Shown here piece by piece: positions 35,833 to 44,282 of a DNA stretch of 64,000 nt. The translations under genes were made by a program, and so were the position numbers. Below the pieces are notes generated by a model. The model ran no database searches, was not told where the DNA came from, and saw only the letters and a program-made list of their open reading frames with translations. The first letter of the stretch is position 1. Every line of letters starts with the position of its first letter. Source of the DNA: Aureivirga sp. CE67. Lineage in GTDB: Bacteria; Bacteroidota; Bacteroidia; Flavobacteriales; Flavobacteriaceae. The stretch is taken from positions 372,001 to 436,000 of the forward strand of contig NZ_JADOTV010000001.1 in NCBI RefSeq assembly GCF_015767245.1. The letters are read 5' to 3'.

Positions 35833-36945
35833 TTATTTCATATTCTCAATATCAGATATAAAAGTGTCTATTTGTTCTTTTGTTACGTTTGGCATACAAA
35901 TAATATGTGATTGTCCTTTTTCTGTTGCTAATTGCCATTTTTCGCAAACTGATTCTTGTGGTGATGGGAAAACTACTGTAATCGCATTCGTATTTCTCCA
36001 AGCTTTGATACCAATTTCATTTAACCGATCACAAGCATATTCTGCAATTTTCAAACTATGAATCGTACGATCTTCAAAACCTTCTAATCCTAATTTCTTA
36101 ATCGCATACCAAATAAATAAAGGACTATGTCCATTTCTCGATCCTGTAATCGTAGCATCCGAGCTTCCGATATAAGCGATATTTCTTGCAATTCTATCTC
36201 TATTTTCTTTTCGAACAATTACAACTCCACAAGGAATTGGTGAACCAATAAATTTATGTCCACTCACAGAAATACTATCTACTCCATCTACAAAATCAAA
36301 ATGAGGGCGTGGATAAATAAAAGGTGCAAAACCTCCAGCTAAAGCAGCATCTCCATGAATATAATGTTTCTGAATTGCTAACTCTTCCATCATTCCTTTG
36401 ATGATTTTTGTATCATCTTTTGCTTCTGTCATTGTAGTTCCAATATTTGCTACCACAATTGCCGGACGATGTCTATTATATTGTAACATATTTCTCAAAT
36501 CTTCATAATCGATTTCTCCATTTTCTTGAGATTTGATGATAACATAATCAATATTTAATAATGTTACGTTTTTCTGTACACTATAGTGTGTGTCTTCAGA
36601 GAAATAAACAATTCCTTTCGGATACAATTCTCTTGCAAGATATAGTCCATAAAGATTTCCTTCCGAACCTCCATTCGTTACATATCCCCAAGAATTTTCT
36701 GGTTTTATACGAAATAATTCTGCGAAAAAACGAACTACTTCTCTCTCCATTGCTCTAGAATCTACTTTGTAAGTTGATTTTCCAAAAGGATCTCCAATAT
36801 TATTCATCGGAAATTGTAGGAAAGGTAATAACTCCGAATAATCGAAATCTTTTGAAACTGGATAACCAATAAAGTTCTCCGTAGTTTCATTTATTTCTTT
36901 ATATAACTCAGATAACTGATTTTTAACTTCTTTCTGCTCCAACAT
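35833..36945 (-). CDS. PLP-dependent decarboxylase, histidine-decarboxylase-like
   Basis: A 370-residue fold-type I enzyme resembling the Gram-negative PLP-dependent histidine decarboxylases (about 378 residues). The PLP lysine is Lys231 in SVSGHKFIGSPIPCG, preceded by His230. Asp199 in YIHGDAAL should bind the pyridine nitrogen, and His120 in EDTHYSVQK should stack on PLP. YVTNGGSEGNLYGLYLAREL is the phosphate-side loop. Family assignment is strong; histidine as substrate is by similarity only, and related amino-acid decarboxylases are possible. It diverges from an Lrp/AsnC regulator. Confidence 0.82.
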   Translation of the reverse strand: MLEQKEVKNQLSELYKEINETTENFIGYPVSKDFDYSELLPFLQFPMNNIGDPFGKSTYKVDSRAMEREVVRFFAELFRIKPENSWGYVTNGGSEGNLYGLYLARELYPKGIVYFSEDTHYSVQKNVTLLNIDYVIIKSQENGEIDYEDLRNMLQYNRHRPAIVVANIGTTMTEAKDDTKIIKGMMEELAIQKHYIHGDAALAGGFAPFIYPRPHFDFVDGVDSISVSGHKFIGSPIPCGVVIVRKENRDRIARNIAYIGSSDATITGSRNGHSPLFIWYAIKKLGLEGFEDRTIHSLKIAEYACDRLNEIGIKAWRNTNAITVVFPSPQESVCEKWQLATEKGQSHIICMPNVTKEQIDTFISDIENMK

Positions 36946-36962
36946 CTCAGATTAATTTTCTG

Positions 36963-36970
36963 CAAATTTA
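36963..36970 (-). promoter_or_regulatory. -7 element of the decarboxylase gene
   Basis: TAAATTTG on the minus strand, inferred start about 12 bases before the ATG. Confidence 0.5.
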
Positions 36971-37097
36971 ACCCAAATAGATTTTTAACTAAAATTATTG
37001 TTATTTTTAAGAATATAAACCTATGCAATCGACTTTAAACAGAATTTAATTACTTTTACAATTCTAAATATTCTTAAAAAACAGAAAATAAATCTAC

Positions 37098-37553
37098 ATG
37101 GACGCTATTGATAAAAAAATATTGATGCTTTTACAAGAAAATGCAAAACTAAATAGTAAAGAAATTGCTAATAAAATCGGGCTTTCTACGACTCCAACCT
37201 ATGAAAGAATTAAACGTCTAGAAAAGAATGGTTTCATTAAAAAATACATCGCAATCGTAGATAAAAAGCTAATTGGAAAAAAATTGGAAGTTTTTTGTCA
37301 AGTTTCTTTACAACAACATTCAAAAAGATTTTTAGAAGTATTTGAAAGAGAAATTCGAAAAATTTCGTACGTAATGGAATGTTATCATATTGCTGGAAAT
37401 TACGATTATCTTTTAAAATTAATTGTTTCGGATATGGAAGAATACCAACAATTCATTATGATTCATTTGGCTTCCATCGAAAATATTTCTAATGTTCAAA
37501 GTTCCTTTGTTCTAACTGAAATAAAAAATGATTTAAAGTTTGAATTAGAGTAG
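37098..37553 (+). CDS. Lrp/AsnC-family transcriptional regulator
   Basis: A 151-residue regulator. The N-terminal winged helix reads MDAIDKKILMLLQENAKLNS and KEIANKIGLSTTPTYERIKR, with recognition helix near 30-45, and the C-terminal RAM/AsnC ligand-binding domain runs from about 70. It is transcribed divergently from the PLP decarboxylase across 152 bases, so control of that gene in response to an amino acid is a reasonable inference. Confidence 0.92.
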   Translation: MDAIDKKILMLLQENAKLNSKEIANKIGLSTTPTYERIKRLEKNGFIKKYIAIVDKKLIGKKLEVFCQVSLQQHSKRFLEVFEREIRKISYVMECYHIAGNYDYLLKLIVSDMEEYQQFIMIHLASIENISNVQSSFVLTEIKNDLKFELE

Positions 37554-37606
37554 TTTGCATCTTGATTTTCTTCTCAATTTTAATTATACTTGTAAAAAAA
37601 ATTGAG

Positions 37607-38617
37607 ATGAAAAATTTGCTATTCCTTCTTTTCAGTTATTTTGTTTCTTTTATTTCATTTGGTCAAAATATTACAGGTTTTGTTTATGATGCTAAAACCA
37701 AAAATCCGATAGAAAGTGCGACAGCATATTTTGACGGAACTACTATGGGAGACGCTACAGACGAAAACGGTTATTTTGAAATACCAAATGCTTTTTCGGT
37801 GGAATCTGTGATGATTATTTCCATTCTTGGTTATGAAACACAATATATTCCTTTCGAAAATATTCAAAAAGAAATGAAAATATATCTAAACGAATCTTCT
37901 TTTGATTTGGAAGAAGTGAGTTTGGATGCAGATAATATGTCTAGAGAAGAAAAAATGAAATACTTCAAAAAAGAGTTTTTGGGTAAAAATTTTGAATCTT
38001 CTTCGCTTCAAATATTAAATGAAAAAAAAATAATTCTACGTTATTTTTCAGAGGATAATACTATTTCTGCTTCTTGCCCTGAAGCTTTAGTTATCAAAAA
38101 CGATATTCTTGGCTATAATATCAGCTATAATTTGATTTCTTTCGATATTCAATTAGAAAATGGCTATAAAGGGAAAAAATATATCAAATCTGTTCTGTTT
38201 ACAGGTACTTCTTACTTTTCTAACATTGAAAATTTAAAGAAAAAACATCTTAAAAAAAGAAAAAAAGCATATTTAGGTTCTAGACTTCATTTCCTTCGAA
38301 GTTTGGTTCGTGGTGATTTTGTAGAACATAAATTTAATTTTATCCATAACGGATTTACTTTTAAAAATCCTGAAAACTTTATTCAAAAAAAGCAACAAAC
38401 AGAAGAAGCAACGATTTTTGAACTTCAAGAGAAAAGAATTGCTATTCTCTATAATAATGACAAACAATCTGTCCTAGAAATTCGCGAAAAAGACAAAACA
38501 TTCTCTGTAGATTCTTTTGGAAATATTTCACCTCCTAATAAGGTTCTTTTTGGTGGTGAAATGAGTTTTAAGCGAATTGGAGAAATGTTACCTCTCGATT
38601 ATCAACTAGAAAATTAA
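37607..38617 (+). CDS. CarboxypepD_reg-like surface/exported protein, tandem copy 1 (intact)
   Basis: A 336-residue protein. The ATG at 37607 gives a signal peptide (MKNLLFLLFSYFVSFISFGQ); an upstream in-frame start adds only a hydrophobic leader. Residues about 21-100 form a CarboxypepD_reg-like beta sandwich (ITGFVYDAKTKNPIESATAY, GDATDENGYFEI), as found in TonB-dependent receptor plugs and exported Bacteroidota proteins. The rest is a Lys-rich domain I cannot assign, ending in VDSFGNISPPNKVLFGGEM. It is the first of three tandem paralogues and the only one with no disabling change. Function unknown. Confidence 0.78.
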   Translation: MKNLLFLLFSYFVSFISFGQNITGFVYDAKTKNPIESATAYFDGTTMGDATDENGYFEIPNAFSVESVMIISILGYETQYIPFENIQKEMKIYLNESSFDLEEVSLDADNMSREEKMKYFKKEFLGKNFESSSLQILNEKKIILRYFSEDNTISASCPEALVIKNDILGYNISYNLISFDIQLENGYKGKKYIKSVLFTGTSYFSNIENLKKKHLKKRKKAYLGSRLHFLRSLVRGDFVEHKFNFIHNGFTFKNPENFIQKKQQTEEATIFELQEKRIAILYNNDKQSVLEIREKDKTFSVDSFGNISPPNKVLFGGEMSFKRIGEMLPLDYQLEN

Positions 38618-38636
38618 TTTTTAAAACCAAAATACT

Positions 38637-39639
38637 ATGAAAAAAATCTTATTTCTTACATTTTTTATTATTTGCAAAAGTAATTTTGGCTCAAACATTC
38701 TCTGGTTATGTTTTAGATAAAAAAACTAAAAAACCAATTGAAAACGTAACTGTATATTTTACAGGAACTACTCTAGGAGATGCCACCGACGAAAATGGTT
38801 ATTATGAAATCGATAATAAATTTTCGGTAAAAGCAAATCTGCTTGTTTCTGTTATGGGTTATCAAAAAGTGTTGATTGAGCAAAAAAACATCAAACCTGT
38901 AATGAAAATTTATCTTGAAGAAGAAATCGAAACTAATGAAGCCGTAACAATCAATGCTGTAAAAGTCAAAAGAGATCATACATTGAGAATTTTCAAAGAA
39001 GAATTTCTTGGTAAACATCATGATTCTCCTTACTTAAAAATCTTAAATGAGCATAAAATCAAATTTAATATCACCAGTGATTCTACTTTGATAGCAAGAT
39101 GTGATGAACCAATCATCATCGAAAACAAAAGACTTGGTTATAAAATGAAGTATGATTTAATCACTTTTGAAGCTAAACTTTACCTTCGAAGATATCCTTA
39201 TAATGTGGGATCTGTAAACTTTGCAGGTTTTTGTTTTTTTAATGATTTGAAAAATTTAAAGAAAAAACATTTTAAAAGAAGACGCGAAGCTTATTTAGGT
39301 TCTAAACTTCATTTCTTCCGAAGTTTGGTTCGTGGTGATTTTGAAGAACATAAATTTAATTTTACCCATAACGGAATTACTTTTAAAAATCCTGAAAACT
39401 TCATTCAAAAAAAGCAACGTACAGAAGAAACAACGGTTTTTGAACTTCAAGAGGAAACAATTGCTGTTCTCTATAATAATGACAAACAATCTATCCTAGA
39501 AATTCGTGAAAAAGACAAAACATTCTCTGTAGATTCTTTTGGAAATATTTCTCCTCCTAATAAGGTTCTTTTTGGTGGTGAAATGAGTTTTAAGCGAGTT
39601 GGAGAAATGTTGCCTCTCGATTTTCAACTAGAAAATTAA
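38637..39639 (+). pseudogene. CarboxypepD_reg-like protein, tandem copy 2, frameshifted in the signal peptide
   Basis: The ATG at 38637 begins MKKILFLTFFI as in copy 3, but a single extra base in the T-run at 38661-38666 throws it out of frame before the AQTFSGYVLDKK junction. The total span is 1003 bases (not a multiple of three). From AQTFSG onward the frame is open to 39639, so only export is lost; a TTG at 38686 could give a leaderless product. The N-terminal two thirds match copy 3 and the last third matches copy 1. A homopolymer error in the assembly, or slippage, could restore it. Confidence 0.65.
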
Positions 39640-39658
39640 TTTTTAAAACCAAAATACT

Positions 39659-40654
39659 ATGAAAAAAATCTTATTTCTTACTTATTTACTATTTGCAAAA
39701 GTGATTTTTGCTCAAACATTCTCTGGTTATGTTTTAGATAAAAAAACTAAAAAACCAATTGAAAACGTAACTGTATATTTTACAGGAACTACACTAGGAG
39801 ATGCCACTGACGAAAATGGTTATTATAAAATCAATAATAAATTTTAGGTAAAAGCAGATCTGCTTGTTTCTGTTTTGGGTTATCAAAAAGTGTTGATTGA
39901 GCAAAAAAACATCAAACCTGTGATGAAAATTTATCTTGAAGAAGAAATTGAAACTATTGGAACTGTAACAATCAATGCTGTGAAAGTGAAAAGAGATCAT
40001 ACATTGAGAATTTTCAAAGAAGAGTTTCTTGGTAAACATCATGATTCTCCTTACTTAAAAATCTTAAATGAGCATAAAATCAAATTTAATATCACTAGCG
40101 ATTCTACTTTGATAGCAAGATGTGATGAACCAATCATCATCGAAAACAAAAGACTTGGTTATAAAATGAAGTATGATTTAATCACTTTTGAAGCTAAACT
40201 TTACCTTCGAACATATCCTTATAAAGCGGAATCTGTACATTTTGCTGGTTTTTGTTTTTTTAATGATTTGAAAAATTTAAAGAAAAAACATTTTAAAAGA
40301 AGACGCGAAGCTTATTTAGGTTCAAGTAAACATTTCATCAAAAGTCTTTATAATAATACTTTGGAACTAAACAAGTATCATATAATGCTAAACGAAAGTG
40401 GAAAAATTGAAAGTCTTTACACTTTAGTCGAACAAAGTAAAAATGAAAAAACTTACAAAATGCTGATTCCACGAGTTTACCTACATTATAATAGAGAGTT
40501 TTGTTCTAGTTTTGAGTTAAATGAAGATGGGCAAGATACTTTTACTATTGATAAATTCGGTAATATTTCTCCAGCTGGTAGAATTCTTTTTACTGGCGAA
40601 CTTGGTGCGAAACGTATGGGAGAAGCTCTTCCTGATGATTATCAATTTCAATAA
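39659..40654 (+). pseudogene. CarboxypepD_reg-like protein, tandem copy 3, interrupted by a nonsense codon
   Basis: A signal peptide MKKILFLTYLLFAKVIFAQ and the CarboxypepD_reg-like start are intact. A TAG at 39845-39847 replaces the TCG seen in copy 2 (NKFSVKA becomes NKF-stop), after 62 residues. The frame downstream remains open to 40654 with no other damage, so the mutation looks recent. Its last third (from about 40322) differs from copies 1 and 2 but keeps the terminal pattern DKFGNISPAGRILFTGEL. Confidence 0.75.
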
Positions 40655-40661
40655 AAACATA

Positions 40662-40688
40662 AAAGTTCGGAAATTTCCGAACTTTTTT
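40662..40688. terminator. Bidirectional terminator
   Basis: AAAGTTCGGAAA with TTTCCGAACTTT plus T-runs, between convergent genes. Confidence 0.88.
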
Positions 40689-41964
40689 ATTTTCCACGAA
40701 TCAGAGAATCTCCAATTTGACAATGTAAACATCGCTGATTTTCGCAATAGTAGTTTTTAAGCTGAATCAAAGCTTGAGATTCATAAGAGTTTTCAGAATC
40801 TACATTTAAATCTTCGAACTTAGAAATAATTCGATTTTTCTCCGCTTTTATACCTTTTGCCAAACGTAATATTTCATCTTCATCAAATTTCCCTACATGA
40901 TTTAAATACACAAATCTGAAAGGAATCACAGTATTAATAAGGAGTAAATCAATAAAAGCCTTAGTTAGTTTTTTCGATTGAGATTTCGAACTTTCTGTTT
41001 TAAAAGTATAATGTGATTTCCAATAAGCAGAAGTTTCTACCGTAAAAATATTATAATATTCTTCAATTTCTGTAAAATCCATCAATTTTGAAAAAAGGTT
41101 TTGCTCTCGATGATAAAGGTTTGCTAACTGCGAAAGTCGAATTGTAGGAAAATTAACTGGACGCAATCTGAAAAATTTCACTTGTCCTTCAAAAATTGGT
41201 TGAATTCCATATTTCGTTCTCAGATAAGCATATTCTTTTTGCATCTTTTTATAAGTAACATCTTCAATTGGTTCATTCAACATTCCTGCTTGTCCAAATA
41301 ATAAAGACTCTAAAGATTCCAACTTTGCACTTTCTTTTCTTAAAATAGAAAAATCAAAAGAGTTTGCTAAGTTCAAAAAAGCATCTGCATTGGCTTTTAA
41401 ACCAAAATTCTTTGCCAACATTTTAAACAAAACTGCTTCCCAATCAAATTTTGTTTTTTCTAAATATTCTCGAATTACAAATGATTTTTGCTCCAATCGT
41501 TCGAAATACAATCTTTCTAACCAATTTGAAAAAGTAAAATTTGAAACTGAAGAAATTTCATTTTCACAAACAATCCATTTATCTCGATGAAACTGAATTT
41601 TATTATAATTCTCTAACAACTCCTTCCCTACCAAATCTTTCAATTCTAAAGTTGGAATTTTCGAATTATTTTCTCTAAATATTTCCGAGTCATGATTCCA
41701 GACAACATGCAGAATTACATTATCGTAACTAGAATCTGTTTCATGGTTATGCGCATACCAATCCGAAGAATTCAAATGAATCTCAACATTTCCTGCCCAA
41801 AGCTGTTCATCAATATGAAGTTTTGCATTAAAAAAATCTGGTCCACTATCGTAGTTTTGTGTCCCAACATATTCTATTTTTATTTTTTCCTTTTCAGTTG
41901 TTTCTAAAGAAAGTGCATTAAACAACTTGTATTTCCAGACATAATGTAAAAAATCTTCCTTCAT
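40687..41964 (-). CDS. DUF2851 family protein
   Basis: A 425-residue cytoplasmic protein of the Bacteroidota DUF2851 family. Recognisable parts: MKEDFLHYVWKYKLFN, then GPDFFNAKLHIDEQLWAGNV, EIHLNSSDWYAHNH, and YDNVILHVVWNHD, reminiscent of a nuclease-like core with acidic residues, although catalysis is not established. The C-terminus has a Cys pair and CxxC (NYYCENQRCLHCQIGDSLI) that may bind metal. I chose the ATG at 41964 because the in-frame extension upstream (YLQKSKINS) is poorly supported. Function unknown. Confidence 0.85.
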   Translation of the reverse strand: MKEDFLHYVWKYKLFNALSLETTEKEKIKIEYVGTQNYDSGPDFFNAKLHIDEQLWAGNVEIHLNSSDWYAHNHETDSSYDNVILHVVWNHDSEIFRENNSKIPTLELKDLVGKELLENYNKIQFHRDKWIVCENEISSVSNFTFSNWLERLYFERLEQKSFVIREYLEKTKFDWEAVLFKMLAKNFGLKANADAFLNLANSFDFSILRKESAKLESLESLLFGQAGMLNEPIEDVTYKKMQKEYAYLRTKYGIQPIFEGQVKFFRLRPVNFPTIRLSQLANLYHREQNLFSKLMDFTEIEEYYNIFTVETSAYWKSHYTFKTESSKSQSKKLTKAFIDLLLINTVIPFRFVYLNHVGKFDEDEILRLAKGIKAEKNRIISKFEDLNVDSENSYESQALIQLKNYYCENQRCLHCQIGDSLIRGK

Positions 41965-42126
41965 AGAATTGATTTTAGATTTTTGAAGATACAAATTTTT
42001 ATTTTAAACACTGAAATACAATAACTTAAAACCCGTAGACTTAAATAATTTTACTATTATTTTCAAAAATTATAGTTTCATAAGTAAATTCAATAAAAAA
42101 CTACTACTCTCCTACTGTTTTTACTA

Positions 42127-42134
42127 TATTTTTG
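42127..42134 (+). promoter_or_regulatory. -7 element of the nitroreductase gene
   Basis: TATTTTTG, inferred start about 15 bases before the ATG. Confidence 0.45.
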
Positions 42135-42153
42135 AGCTTCAAAAGAGATAATT

Positions 42154-42786
42154 ATGCACATTATTGAAAGTTTACAATGGCGTTATGCAACTAAAAAATT
42201 TGACGCTACTAAAAAACTAACTTCAGAGCAAATCGAAGTATTAAAAAACGCTTTTAGCCTTACAGCTACTTCTTTTGGTTTACAGCCAATCAAATTAGTT
42301 GTAATCGAAAATAAAGAAATCAGAGAATCTTTAGTAGAACATAGTTTTAATCAAAGACAAGTTGCGGATGCTTCGCATTTATTAGTGATTTGTATTCAAG
42401 ATGATTTTACTACAGAAGATATCGAGAAATATTTCTCATTAGTAAAAGATGTTCGCCAAACTCCAGACGAGATTTTAAATCCTTTTAAAGATTATTTAGT
42501 TGATACTTTTTCTTCTAAAACAAAAGAGGACATGCATACTTCATTTAAAAACCAAGCTTATATCGCTTTAGGAAATCTTTTAAATGTTTGTGCTGTTGAG
42601 AAAATCGATTCTTGTCCGATGGAAGGATTTAACCCAGAAAAATATGATGAAGTTTTAGATTTAAAATCACATAATTTAAAATCTGCACTTATTTTACCAG
42701 TAGGTCACAGAGCAGAAGATGACTTCATGAAAGACTTAAAGAAAGTTCGCAAACCACTTGATAAATCAATTATTGAAATTAAATAA
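42154..42786 (+). CDS. Nitroreductase-family NAD(P)H-dependent oxidoreductase
   Basis: A 210-residue FMN-binding enzyme of the NfsB type. FMN-contacting segments are visible: the N-terminal WRYATKKFD, SLTATSFGLQPIKLVVIEN and the late IDSCPMEGFNPEKYDEVLDL with the GHR segment LPVGHRAEDD. Members act as homodimers on quinones, nitro compounds or flavins; the natural substrate is unknown. It has its own promoter and terminator. Confidence 0.92.
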   Translation: MHIIESLQWRYATKKFDATKKLTSEQIEVLKNAFSLTATSFGLQPIKLVVIENKEIRESLVEHSFNQRQVADASHLLVICIQDDFTTEDIEKYFSLVKDVRQTPDEILNPFKDYLVDTFSSKTKEDMHTSFKNQAYIALGNLLNVCAVEKIDSCPMEGFNPEKYDEVLDLKSHNLKSALILPVGHRAEDDFMKDLKKVRKPLDKSIIEIK

Positions 42787-42821
42787 GTATTGTATTTTTT
42801 ATAATTGAATTTTTTGTAAGA

Positions 42822-42852
42822 AAAGACTGTCTTGAAAAAGGCGGTCTTTTTT
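42822..42852 (+). terminator. Terminator of the nitroreductase gene
   Basis: AAAGACTGTCTT pairs imperfectly with AGGCGGTCTTT, followed by T6. Confidence 0.75.
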
Positions 42853-42940
42853 ATAGAATTAATTCATAAACCTTTATTTTTTTCAAGATTATCCAAATCA
42901 AGAATTTAGTATCTTTAATAGACTCTAAATCAAAAGAATT

Positions 42941-43816
42941 ATGGATAGCAAGAATTTTTCTTTGAATAATGGTATAGAAATTCCTTCGGTAGCAACAGGA
43001 ACTTGGAAACTAGAAGAAAATCAATTAGAAGATATTTTTGAAATAGCATACGATGCTGGTTATCGACATATTGATGCAGCTACAATTTATAAGAATGAAG
43101 ATGCAGTTGGACAAGCTTTGAAGGCGTTACAACTTCCAAGAAAAGAAATGTTTTTGACTACAAAACTTTGGAATACCAATCAAACTTTTGAGGATACTCT
43201 GAAAGCTTTTGAACAATCTTTGCAAAATTTACAAACCGATTATATTGACCTTTACCTCATCCATTGGCCAGGTAGCTACGAAAGAATTCTAGAAGTTTGG
43301 CGTGCTATGGAGTATTTATATCACGAAGGAAGAATTCGCGCAATTGGTGTTTCCAATTTTAATGTGCATCATATCGACTTACTTTTAAAACATACTTCTA
43401 TAAAACCTACCGTAAACCAAGTCGAATGTCATCCATATTATCAAAATGCTTTCTTGAACGAATATTGTCAAAAACATGAAATTTTACTTTCTGCCTATGC
43501 TCCACTGATGAGTTGGAATGTAAAAGAATTGATTCAAAACGAAACTTTAATTGATTTAGGAAAAAAATATCAAAAAACTCCAGCTCAAATTGCACTTCGT
43601 TGGATGATTCAAAGAGAAATTATTGTCATTCCTCGTTCCAAAAATCCAAAAAGAATTGTAGAAAACATTCGTATTTTCGATTTCGAACTTTCAGAAGAAG
43701 ATATGTATCGAATTCGTTGCGAAAACCGTGGATTGAGATATTTCACAGAACCAGATAACATGGATTTTGGTTTTCTTGAAGACACAAATGGAGGAAGTAA
43801 CGGACCAAAAAATTAG
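42941..43816 (+). CDS. Aldo/keto reductase
   Basis: A 291-residue NADPH-dependent TIM-barrel reductase. The catalytic tetrad region is intact: AGYRHIDAATIYKNEDAVG (Asp and Tyr), LTTKLWN (Lys) and DLYLIHWPG (His). IGVSNFNVHHIDLLL and the cofactor-binding IVIPRSKNPKRIVENIRIFDFEL follow. The closest general type is 2,5-diketo-gluconate reductase/AKR5-like, with unknown substrate. Confidence 0.93.
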   Translation: MDSKNFSLNNGIEIPSVATGTWKLEENQLEDIFEIAYDAGYRHIDAATIYKNEDAVGQALKALQLPRKEMFLTTKLWNTNQTFEDTLKAFEQSLQNLQTDYIDLYLIHWPGSYERILEVWRAMEYLYHEGRIRAIGVSNFNVHHIDLLLKHTSIKPTVNQVECHPYYQNAFLNEYCQKHEILLSAYAPLMSWNVKELIQNETLIDLGKKYQKTPAQIALRWMIQREIIVIPRSKNPKRIVENIRIFDFELSEEDMYRIRCENRGLRYFTEPDNMDFGFLEDTNGGSNGPKN

Positions 43817-43878
43817 ATTTTTAATTTTCTTAATTTGGAGCTTCCCATTTTTCTTCGTTTCCAAAAAACTCAGAAAAA

Positions 43879-43961
43879 GGTCGGGCTTTCCGCTATATCT
43901 TTTTTGCCAAAGCAACTTGATGAAGAAAAGCAAAAAAGGATACCGCTACAATCCCTAAGCC
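43879..43961 (+). repeat. REP-like composite palindrome (CGGGCTWTCCGC family), copy 2
   Basis: GGTCGGGCTTTCCGC, a T-run, TTGCC, a spacer, then GCAAAAAAGGATACCGC and TACAATCCCTAAGCC. The order of blocks matches the minus strand of 6486-6576. Confidence 0.6.
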
Positions 43962-44215
43962 GAAGATTCTGCTATTAAGGATAGTTTTGGAGTGATCTAT
44001 TTTTCTTTTTCACTAGCGCGAGTTTGCAAACGTGATGACACAAATACTAGAAACAATGGGCACACTTTACAAAAGTGCGCCAGAGTATGAAGTCGAAGCC
44101 CCGAATAAAAAACTCAAAAAATCTAAATATATCCAAATACAACAATCCGATTTTGACTCCGCTCAATCTCCGAAATAAAATAAGGTGGCTGAGCGAAGCC
44201 GAAATCCCGACTTTC
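43962..44215. repeat. Cluster of decayed palindromic repeats ahead of menE
   Basis: Most of the remaining 466-base gap (43817-44282) is repeat-like. It holds AGCGCGAGTTTGCAAACGTG near 44020, a hairpin GGGCACACTT/AAGTGCGCC at 44058-44081, and ACTCCGCTCAATCTCC with GGTGGCTGAGCGAAG (about 44156-44199), whose arms pair. I see no gene. These resemble intergenic repeat types I remember from flavobacteria. Confidence 0.45.
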
Positions 44216-44251
44216 TAACAACAAACTTTTAAATAATAAAACAACTCTTTT

Positions 44252-44259
44252 TATCTTTG
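44252..44259 (+). promoter_or_regulatory. -7 element of menE
   Basis: TATCTTTG, 24 bases ahead of the ATG. Confidence 0.6.
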
Positions 44260-44282
44260 AAGAAATTTCAAAAAAACGATTT

